A stretch of 60,083 nt of DNA from Akkermansia sp. (lineage in GTDB: Bacteria > Verrucomicrobiota > Verrucomicrobiia > Verrucomicrobiales > Akkermansiaceae), in contig JAFYWX010000037.1 in the NCBI GenBank assembly GCA_017546445.1, forward strand, positions 1 through 60,083. Direction: 5' to 3'. Made by a program: the position numbers and the translations under genes. Shown one piece after another: positions 32,483 to 42,900 of this stretch (within the stretch, counting starts at the first letter, position 1; each line of letters starts with the position of its first letter). The notes beneath the pieces are model-generated. The model had not been told where the DNA came from, ran no database searches, and was given only the letters and a program-made list of their open reading frames with translations.

Positions 32483-32512
32483 TTGCAAGGGACGGAGAGG
32501 ATATTTTATAAT
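32483..32512 (+). promoter_or_regulatory. Promoter of thioredoxin-fold gene (leaderless)
   Basis: TTGCAA (32483-32488), 18-base spacer, consensus TATAAT (32507-32512), six bases, then the ATG at 32519. Confidence 0.7.
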
Positions 32513-32518
32513 AGAAAC

Positions 32519-33769
32519 ATGAAAAAGATGTTCGCAGCAGCAGCGCTGGCAGCCAGTCTGGCCGCACACGGCAGCCAGGAGGCCATGCAGCAGGTTCTGA
32601 ATACCTGGCAGCAGCAGGTGACCGCCTATGAGGAGACTCTGAAGGCCGCCGACAGCGATGCCGCTCGCGCGGCACTTACCCCGCCGAATGCCCGCGATAT
32701 CGCACCGCAGCTCTGGCAGAGCATCAACGCCCGCACCGGAACCCGCCCGAATCCCAAGGGCAAGGGAACCATCCCCACCTTTGAGTTTGACAAGCCCTGG
32801 GCCCTGCCGGCCATTGTCTGGATTCTGGAGCACCAGCAGGCCTTCACCGCTGCCTTCACGGATGAGGAACAGGCCCAGCTCACCTGGTTCGGCAATGCGA
32901 TTGTGGACTCCCTGAGCCGCGTACATTTCAGCAGCCCCGGCGTGGGGGCGGTCTGCCCCAGTCTTGCCGCCACCTCCAGCGTGCGAGAATACGAGATTCT
33001 GCAGAAGATTTACCAGCGCAACCAGAACAAAGGCGCCCGCGCCTGCGCAGCCCTGGGCATGAGCCTCATGCTCAATAACCCCATGGTCAACAGCGTGGAA
33101 GGCAGCGAATCCATGGCCCGAGCCAAACGCGTCTACTACCTCAAGCAATCCATCCTCCTCTCCGATAAGGAAACCCGCTTCGGCAGCCAGCCGCTTACCG
33201 AGGTGGCCATGGAGCAGGCCTATTACCTGCGCCACCTGGCCGTGGGCTGCATTGCCCCGCAGATTGCCGTGCGCGACCAGGAGGGGGTGGAGCACCGTTT
33301 CCCCATCACCCAGAAGCCCAACCTGCTCATCTTCTGGTCGCCCTCCGACCCCGCCGGCACGGCCATGGTGCGAGATATTGATAAGCTCAAGGCCCAGTAC
33401 CCGGGCATCGAAATCTGCCCCATCATGCCCCACTCCACCCCGGAGGAACAGCAGAAAGCCCTGCAGGAGCTCGGCATCGCCAGCTCATTCACCGATAACG
33501 CCCAGGGTACCGCCGGCATTACCTACCGCGTCGATGAGCTGCCCACGGTGGTGCTCATCAGCAAGCGCAGCACTATCCTTTACGGCGGCGCACCGGATAT
33601 CAAACTGCAGAATGCACTGGAGACCATTAAGGCCGAGGAAGAAGCTGCCGCCAAGGCAAACCGCCCCAAGGTTTACATCAAGGAAGCCCCCACGCCTGCC
33701 CCCGCCCCGGCTCCCGAACCCGCCAAGGACAGCGAGGTGCCCGCGCTCCGCGAAATGCCTCAGTTCTAA
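32519..33769 (+). CDS. Secreted protein with thioredoxin-like domain lacking CxxC
   Basis: 416 residues: signal peptide (about 1-19), a helical region to about residue 250, then a thioredoxin-like fold (about 255-375) and a Pro/Ala-rich C-terminal tail. The fold shows NLLIFWSPSDPAGTAMVRDI where TlpA-type proteins have WCxxC, and VDELPTVVLISKRSTILYGG with the expected cis-Pro. Both active-site cysteines are absent, so a classical disulfide role is excluded. It may be a binding protein. Cysteines elsewhere (VGCIAPQ, IEICPIM) could be structural. Confidence 0.75.
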   Translation: MKKMFAAAALAASLAAHGSQEAMQQVLNTWQQQVTAYEETLKAADSDAARAALTPPNARDIAPQLWQSINARTGTRPNPKGKGTIPTFEFDKPWALPAIVWILEHQQAFTAAFTDEEQAQLTWFGNAIVDSLSRVHFSSPGVGAVCPSLAATSSVREYEILQKIYQRNQNKGARACAALGMSLMLNNPMVNSVEGSESMARAKRVYYLKQSILLSDKETRFGSQPLTEVAMEQAYYLRHLAVGCIAPQIAVRDQEGVEHRFPITQKPNLLIFWSPSDPAGTAMVRDIDKLKAQYPGIEICPIMPHSTPEEQQKALQELGIASSFTDNAQGTAGITYRVDELPTVVLISKRSTILYGGAPDIKLQNALETIKAEEEAAAKANRPKVYIKEAPTPAPAPAPEPAKDSEVPALREMPQF

Positions 33770-33783
33770 AGAGGAGTATGGGT

Positions 33784-33840
33784 GTAGAATTCTGGATTTT
33801 TAATGTGTTAAATTCCGCAGGCTGACGCCCGCCTGAATTC
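33784..33840 (-). repeat. GCGGGC-hairpin repeat, copy 3 (inverted)
   Basis: The complement reads GAATTCAGGCGGGCGTCAGC, then CTGCGGAATTTAACACATTA. Its stem has one mismatch against the perfect stems of copies 1 and 2. The boundary words GAATTC match copy 1. Confidence 0.72.
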
Positions 33841-33884
33841 AAAGCTTCGTTCCAGCTTCGCCTATACGCCAGGCAAAAGAAAAA

Positions 33885-33918
33885 CCGCTGCGTTTTCATG
33901 CGCAGCGGCTTTTCTTTT
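33885..33918. terminator. Bidirectional terminator before the giant adhesin gene end
   Basis: CCGCTGCG, loop TTTTCATG, CGCAGCGG, then CTTTTCTTTT. AAAAGAAAAA precedes the stem, so it serves both converging genes. Confidence 0.88.
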
Positions 33919-33934
33919 GCTGTAAAAGCAAGCC

Positions 33935-36900
33935 TTACTTTCTGCGGCGGCGGGCTACCAGTGCAGACAGTGCCAGCAGGCTGAGCGTTGTCGTAGTCGG
34001 CTCGGGGACGTTCACAATCACCAGGCTGCCCACATTACCCACATTGGTGTAGGTCACGTAGCAGTTCTCCATGCTGGCCAGCGCGGAGTTGGAGAAATAT
34101 TCCCCTACCTTGACTTCTGTAAGGGCCGTGTTGCCCATGGACACGCTGAGGCCATTGCCCGAGAAGAGATGCAGGCTCTCACCCTTACCCAGAGCCAGCA
34201 CATCGGCCAACAGAGCCGTGCCCATCTGCACCTGGCCATTGAAGGTCAGCGCGCCATTCAGCGTGACACCGGCGCTATCAGTCATACCGGTCATATCCAG
34301 AGTGCTGTTTTCTGCCAGAGTCAGGCTCATATTCAGCACAGCACCAGCGCCCAGCAGCGTAGAACCGCTGACGGTCACCTTGGATGCGGTGCTCTTATCC
34401 TTGGTAACACCGGCAAAGAAGCCGACTTCTACCTTGGTAGCGGCCTGCAGTGTAGCCAGGTTGTATGCAGCAGTGCCGTGAATATTGGCCGTGCCGCCGC
34501 TCACCACGATGGAGTCCAGGTCATTGTTGGCATTATTCAGATGCAGAGTGCCGTCACCAGACTTCACAACACCTCCGTTCTTGCCACCATCGGCATGAAC
34601 CAGGCCGCTCACATTCAGAGAAGCGTCCTTGGCCACCTCATACTTCAGCTCAGAGCCGCCGCGCAGACGCGTCGTGGCTGAGATGGTGCTATCGCCGGAC
34701 GTTGCCTTGATAACATTGTTCGATGCCTTGTTATAGTCCATGGCAGCGCGATTACTGCCATATGCACCGCCGGCGCCGGTCACCTGAGCGCCATCGCTCA
34801 GCTCAAGCGTCCAGGAACCCATGGTCTGACGCGTATTGCCGAAATCCAGAGTACCGCCGGCCACACTGATAGTCTTGGACGAAGCGTTGAAATCCAGCAT
34901 ATCGGAGCGGCCTGTACCGCCGGCGTCATTGAAGCGGAGGGTGGAATTCTGAACGATAGCGACATTAGAGCCCAGAACCTGATTGTTGTTTCCATCCACC
35001 ACAACAGTCGTGCCGGAAGCAAGCTCCATGGTACCATCTCCACTCACCTTCTTGTTCACGGTTTCGTTCTTGTTCAAAGTGTAGGTGTTATTGGAAGTTC
35101 CGCTCACCACCCACTTGCTGCCAGCGTCCAGAGACACCGTTCCCAGAAGTTCTCTGCCGTTGTTCTTGAAGGTAGTACCGGAAACAACCTGAATGGCACC
35201 CGTTCCTGTCAGCGAGGTATTCAGCGTGTACACGCCGGAGCTATCTGCGCTCACCTTCCAGGTGGAGCCTTCAGCAAGAGTCAGAGCGGATGACACCGCA
35301 TGACCGTTATTGGCCAGCGTAGTGCCGGAGGCTACATCCAGCATGCCACCACTGATGGTGTTATACAGCTTGTATTCGCCACCGGTATTGAGGATAATCT
35401 TACCCCCATCTATGCGGGTTGCGCCCTTGTAGGTATTCTGCGAAGCAAGCGTCAGCGTGCCAGCACCCTTCTTGGTAATACCGCCATCGCCACTGATGAT
35501 ACCGGAAATGGTACCAGTCTTGCCATCATTGACGTGCAGATGCGTATCTGCCACCTGGAACACCACATCGTTTTGCAGATTGGTATCACCCCCATTGAAT
35601 ACCAGCTGGCTGGATGCAGATTCAAGACGAATGGTAGAAGCCGCATTAAAGGAGCTGGTATTCACCTGCAGGCGACCAGAGGCCACGATGACATCACCCG
35701 TCAGATTGCTGGTATTCACACCAATGCCGTTGTCGTTACCCAGATTCAGCACCACATCACCGGCACCGCTCACCTTGTTGAAAGCAGAGGTGGTATTGTT
35801 CTGGCCTGTCGTCTTGTCGGTCATGGTCAGGGTTGCGCCCTCTGCCACCACCAGAGAAGAGGTGATGTTCTTCAACTGAGCCTCGGTCAGGCTCTGATTC
35901 GTGCCGGAGGCCAGTGTCCAGGAGGAGTTTGCCCCGGTGGTCACCGTCCCCGTCACAGCCACAGCGCCATGCGTGGTGAGGGCAGCCCCCTCAGCAATGG
36001 TCAGACCATTCACCGACACCCCTTCGGCAACGGTCACGTCTGCCTTGGTGTTGAAGGAAACGCTGTCGCCATTGAGGAACATAATGTTGTCGGATGCTCC
36101 GGAGGAAGTACGGTCCCAGTTGCTGGAGGTCTGATCCCACACGCCCTTCTCACCACCATTCCACACCATATCGCTGTAGTTGGTAGTATCCATGGAGCTG
36201 AAGCTCAGCTGTGCGGCATTTTCCGTAAGGGAAAGGCTGGCACCGGCATAGCGGTTCAGGCAGGCGCCGTTCACAATCAGATTATCCTTCCAGGATTCCC
36301 AGCCGGAAGCAGAAGCACCTGCAGCGCTGAGGTCGAAGATGGTGTAGGAACCGGCGGCACCAATGCTGCCCAGGTTGACCGCACCGCCGTTCACCTGCAG
36401 AGCACCGCCCAGAGCCAGACCGGAATTCTGCGAGTAAGAGGCGGAGGAAATATCCAGCATACCGCTGTTCACCGTCACGGCACTGGCAGAGCCCAGCATC
36501 CCCAGAGCCTGCTCACCCAGTTTCAGCGTACCCTGCTGCACCGTCAGAGAGCCATCGAAGCTGTTGCTGGTGCCGTTGAACACCTGCGTACCCTCGCCCT
36601 GCTTCACCAGGTTCAGCTTGGAAAGCACCTCGCCATGGAAGGTATGAGTGCTGCCGGCAGCAGTGTTGATATTCAGCGTGCGCTCGGTGGTGGAGATAGT
36701 ATTCGGCGTATTCTGAGCATCCCACTTGACATACGTACCAATTGTACCGGAGAAGAGTTTGGCATTGCTGCCCACAGATTCACCGGATTCCAGACCGGCA
36801 ATGGTCGTATTATCCGCATTGATACCCAGGCCAATGTAGGAATTGGCAGACTTCAAGTCCACCACGGCCCCAGACAGAGCATCCTTGCCGGAAATGATGA

Positions 36901-39900
36901 TGGCGGCGGGGCGGTTGGTATTGCTATTGCCCACCGACAATTCCACACGACCCTTGAAGTTACCCGCTGCGGCATCTGCAGAACCGAACTCGAAGCGGCT
37001 CACCTTATCAGAAACTGCATTCTTCTCCAGGCTCAGGGTGGCGCTATCCAGAGTCGTGTTCATGTTGAGTGTCTCCACCACAACATGGCTGGAATTGTGC
37101 AAATCCTGAATCCTGGCCGTCTCGCCGTTCAGCTGCAGGGTCCCCAGCGTTGTGGCAGAGGCATCAGAGGCCTTATCATACACCTCCAGAGTGGCACCCT
37201 TGCCCAGCACCAGCTTGTCGATATTCTTCTGTACACCAGCAGCGGAGGTCTCATTCTCCAGGCGGGTTGTCAAGCCGGCAGCCACATCCAGCTGAGCAAT
37301 GTCGGCATCACCCTTGATGACGAGCGAACCACCCTTCTGGTTCACCGTCTCAGCGGTCAGCTTCGTGCCAGCAGCCATTTCGAAGGTACCGGAGGAGACG
37401 GTCACCTTTTCAGCTGTCAGATTACCGGTGGAGGCAAAAGCATCACCCTCGGCAAGAACAGCGCCCGTTACCGTCAAATCACCGGAAAGAGCCAGGTCTA
37501 CACCGGCACCAATGCTCACATTCGCAGCCTCAACACCCTCGGCCACCTGTACCGTGGCGCTGGTGTTGAATTCCACGCTGTCGCCATTGGTGAAGGCCAT
37601 GCTGTCATCCGGCACCTTCGGGGTATTATCCCAGTTGTTCTGAGACTGGTCCCAGATGCCGCTTTCGCCGCCAATCCAGACAAGCGGATCCGGTAGCACC
37701 GTACCAAAGGTAAGAGAAGCCCCGTAAGAGGTGAGGTCCAGTGTCCAGTCGCTCAGAGTGCTGAGCATAGAGCCATTCACCATGATGCGGTCCTGCATGT
37801 TCAGCCAGTCCGCAGCAGAAGCACCGGCAGAGGCCAGGTCAAAAATGGTGTACTTGACATTGTCCGTGGACAGGGTGCCAAGGTTGATGTAGGCGCCCTC
37901 GTTCACCGTAAGGCTGCCGCCGAGCATCAGACCAGTATCGGCAGAGAAAGTGGCAGCAGAAATATCCAGCACAGCACCGCTGTTCAGCGTCACAGAGGAT
38001 ACAGAACCCAGCGCATTCAGGCCGGAAATATCCAGCCAGAGCGTGCCTCCATTCACCGTCACAGCCCCCGTACCCAGGGCCTGGGAATTACGGGCATACA
38101 GCGAGCCACTGTTCAGAGTAGTGCCGCCGCTGTAGGTATTGGCCGCCAGCAGAGAGATGGCCTTGCCGCTCACTTCCAGAGACAGGGCACCCTCTGCGCT
38201 ATCCGACAGGAGGGACTGCACCACACCCTGCCCGCTTACTGCCAGCGTGCCGGAGCCCGTCACACTGCCCTTCAGGTAGGTGGATTCGTTGCCCATGAGC
38301 ACAGACACTGCTCCGCTCGTGGTCATATCCGTCATCAGCGTGGATTGATTCTTCATATCCAGCGTACCACCGTTGGACAGGTGCACGTTGGTGGCGCTCA
38401 GGTTAGCGCGGGAGCCAATCTCCAGCGTACCCGTCCGCGTGGCCGTAATCTTGCCATGACCACTGTGGGAGCCACCTGTGAACATCAGAACACCCTGCTC
38501 GACCACATAATTGTTCAGAATGGCCTGTGACTTTGTCGTGATATCCACAATGCCTCTGGTATCGGCTTTAGTGGCCCGCTGGATAATGGCATAGCCGTTG
38601 TCCGTAATCTTGGAGTTCAGCTTGAAGGTATCGTTGGGGTTCGTCACGTTCGTGACGAGAACGGTGTCACCATTCAGCACCAGCTCACCATTGATAGAGT
38701 CGCTGTAAATATCCAGAGTACCGCCATTGCTGGTGATTGTCCCCTCATAGTTGTGCCAGTGTACGTAGGTACCATTGGCATCTACAATAATCTGGTCGAC
38801 ATCCAGCGCACCGGAGGCTGCACTGAACGAGCCATTCCTGATGCGAAGCGTCCCCAGATCACGCAGCGTGGGGGCTACATTCCTGGCACCATCAATCACC
38901 AGTGTACCAGCGCCGGTCACCGTACCCTTCAGGGTATTGGCACCGCTGTTGCCCAGCAATACCAGTTCGCCTTCCTCAATGGTCGTTGAGCCCGTAATAC
39001 TGATACCGCCGTTGATATTCACCGTGCCGCCACCCTGCACCACCAGCTCCCTGGCAGTCACAACACTGCGACCACCAGACCAGTCTTCCACGCTATAGCT
39101 CTGGGTTGTATTGAAGACGATAGCCCCGATGGATTTTGTACAATAGTTGCCTATACGCTTGTATGAAGCACTATCATCAAACACCACCGTGGTATTGCTG
39201 GTATACGAAGCATAGCTGTCACCAAATCTAGAATCGCTCCACTCCGTAGAGAAACCACCTGTACCATTCCATACCAGGCTGTCGCCCTTAAGCGTAAGCG
39301 ACACCTGCAGATTGCCGGAGGAATTCACACCGAAGGTTGCATCATAGTAGTGCAGGCCCGTGGCACTCATGGACTGGTAAATGGAGGACCAATCGCCCGA
39401 TGCCAGGGTGTAGGTCTGGCCAGCCTTCAGGTTGGAGGTATCGGTGAAATGCACAGTCTGACTCGTGACAGAACCGGTATTAAGGCCTCCAAGGCTCAGA
39501 GCCGTGCCGCCGGTCATGGCATCGCCGGAGAAACTCAGTCGACCGCCATTCAGGGTAAGCGTGCCGCCGAAGTTGGCAGAGCCGCTGCCGCCGGCCAGCA
39601 CGGAGAAGGTTCTGCCGGAGTTAAGCGTGTAGTCGCCCATGTTGAGCGTAGCCCCCGTGCCCACGCCGACATCGCCGCGCACATTGAGCTTGCCAGCATT
39701 CAGGGAAAGCGTACCCTGCTGCACGGTGATATTATTCACGGTCGTTGTACCGGTGAAGCTCTGGGTACCGGCGCCCGTTTTATTCAGGCTCAGACCGTCA
39801 CCCACTGTGCCGTCATAAGTAAAGCTCTTACCGGAATCCACATCGATGGTGAGTGTGGCAGTACGGTTGGAGGAGGGACGGGCATCGCCCATCAGCTCCG

Positions 39901-42900
39901 CACCGGACATAGCAGAGCCGCCATAAACATAGCTGTGCTCGTTGCCGGAAAGGCCCTTAATCTGGGCATTCTTTGTATTAACCGCCAAGGAAGCCACCGC
40001 GTTGGCAGATTTACCGCTCAGGGAGATGCTTGCATTCTGCGCAGCCTTGTCGTGAGCCAGCTCGATGAAGGCGCCATGCGTGCGTTCCTCATTCTCAAAT
40101 CCGCGATTCAGTGAAATGGAGCCGGAGAAATTACCCTCACCACGCAGAACCAGGCGGGAGGTCGTTTCATGAGTGGTGTTGGAGGTCCAGAGAATCTCGC
40201 CGGAGCCGTTCAGGGCATCGATATTCCAGACCGTGCTCCAGGTGCGTTCATCCAGCGTGATGCGGGAATTATTATTCACCTGCAGCGTGCTGATATTGCG
40301 CTCCATATCCGTGGCCTCGCCATTGGAGTAGAGCTTCATATCATTCTCCAGGCTCAGCGTACCCAGCACATCCACGCCGGAACTGGTGGCAAAATGAAGT
40401 TCCTTAGCGCGGACAGAAAGAGTTGCGTTCTCGCCGCCATAGGTACCACCGGAAAGCTTGAGCGTACCACCATTAGCCTGCATATTCAGCTGAGAACCAC
40501 TGCCCAGGTGAATATCACCACGGAGGGTGGCGGTGCTGTTATCAGCAATGGAAAGCGAGGCCGCACCAGCGCCATCCTTCATGCCGATATTGGTTTCTAT
40601 AGAACCGGATTGCAGATTCAGGCTGGTACCGCCGGCCAGATAAATGCTGCTGTTGCGAGAGGTGCTGAAACCATTCTGCAACACCAGAGAACCGGCATCC
40701 ACATACAGGGCACCGAATCCGTGACTGCCGGACAGGTTAAGAGCATTTGCGCCGCCCTTGTGTACAGTTGCCAGATTAAGCGACAGGCTGTGATTAAGAT
40801 CACCACTCAACGCCATGAGATGAAGCGCACCGGAAGAACTGCTGTCCACAACCTGGCCATCGCCGAACATCTCCTGGTACACATAAACAGTGTTACCTGC
40901 CACATCCAGGCTGGTACCGGCACCAAGGGTGACATTACCGCCAAGAGCCGTGCCTTGCCCCATAGCCAGGGTGATGCTTCCGCCCTGGGCGGAATCCTTG
41001 CAGCCCATCACTTCGATATTACCCGAAATATATGTATTGCCCGCCAGCACCACAGTACCGCCGTCGGTACCCTGGGCATCAACCACGATGCTCCGGCCTG
41101 CCTCCAGAGCCGAATTCACACGCAGCGTGGCGCCATCCATGGCCGCAAAGCGGTAGACCGCCCCAGTCCCCAGAGAAATGCTGCCGCGGAAGGTGGTATC
41201 CTCAGAGGCACCCAGAGCAACGGAAGAGAAGCCGCTCAAATCCAAGGCTTCAGCCCCCAGCTTATCCAGCAGAAGCATACCCTCTGCGCCGGACGCCACG
41301 CGAGCCACATCAGCAGCCTGATTCAGCACCAGACCGTTACCGTAGGAAAGATTCACCACAGAAGAGCCCAGTGCCCCATCTGCATAGCCGAGCTTCATGC
41401 CTGCGGCGTTGAAATCAACCGTACCGCTGAAGGAGTTGCCGGAATTACCCAGGTACACACCGCCGGTGGAACCCTCGCCGGCGCCCAGAACCAGATTATT
41501 AGCGCCCTCCAGAAGGAAGTTCACCACCAGCTCACCGCCGCCGCCGCCCAGGCGCCAGGCGCCGTTCTGCGCAGCGAGAGACTGATTCGTGCCTTCTTCG
41601 CCATAGTGAACCGTCTTACCGCTCTCTGCACCGATGAACAGGCCCTGGTGGTTTGCCAGGTCCAACTGGGTGCTCAGGTTGTGAGACAGAGCGAGCGTAC
41701 CCGTGGACTTGCCGTCGATATAGCCGAGGATATCCACACCCTCCTTGAAGCCGCGGGAGGCAATCCAGCCGTCCTTCTGCACAAGCCACTTATTGTTGGT
41801 GGTGTTACCCAGAGCTGCCAGGTTTCTGGCCACCAGACCGCCGGAGGTGATGGTCTTGGTGCCGGTAAAGGTATTGGTACCGCTCAGGATGAAGGTCATT
41901 TCATCGCTGCCCAGGTCGATGGTCACATTACCAGCGCCGGAGATGTTGCCGCCGTAAGTGGTGGCAGCCGTGGTACCCGCACTGTACTGCACCAGCATAT
42001 CGGCTCCGGCATCCAGAGCCACGCCGCCCTTCAGGCCATAGAAATCGGCGAAATCGGCGGTATTCTGCAACTTGGTGCCGCCTTCAATGTATTCCTGCTC
42101 GTGTTGCACGCCCTCGCGCATCACAAAGGTGCCGCCCTGCTTCACCACCACATCGCCCGTAAGGCGAGCGTGGCTGCCCAGCTCGAAAGTGGCGCCGTTC
42201 TTCACGGTCACGTCCATAGTGGCATCAGCATAGTGCCAGTCCCTGGTGTTCAGATAGCGCTGCTGGTTTGTACCTGTGGCAGAACCAGTACCGTGCACGG
42301 TATTGGTACCCACCAGCACCACCTTGCCATTGCTCACAGACAAACCGCTGCCTGCATTGTGGCGCAGGTCGGTGTGGATGCTGTGCAGCGTCCAGGTACC
42401 GCCGCCCTGGTAATCAATACTCAGAGCGCCCTGTGTCGTATCGGCGAAGGAGCCCTTGTATACCGTGTCACCGGTTTCCTTGTAAGTAAGAGTAACAGCC
42501 GCGGCAGAGCTGTTGGTAATCATGGCCTCATCCGTGAGGGCATTAATGGTGAACGAGCCGGAACGGGGAGAGCTGCCATTGGTGGTGTACCAGTTCATGC
42601 TGTTACCATTCATATCCAGCACACCGCCACCGGCACCGAATGTCAGGTCACGCTTAATCTGGTTCGTATCCTTGATGACGATGGTGGCACCGGTATTCAC
42701 CAGCACATTGTATGCGGCATAGCCATCGCTCTGCTGCAGGTAGGTAGCGCCCTTGCCACCCACATTCAGGAGCGCATTAGTATCCCCCTTGCCATCGATA
42801 TAAAGATCGCCATCACCAATCTTGCACCACTCCGTCATGTAGTCGGAGTTGTTGTTCAGCTGCAAGTGCACCTCAACACCTTCATTGATGACATAGCCAG

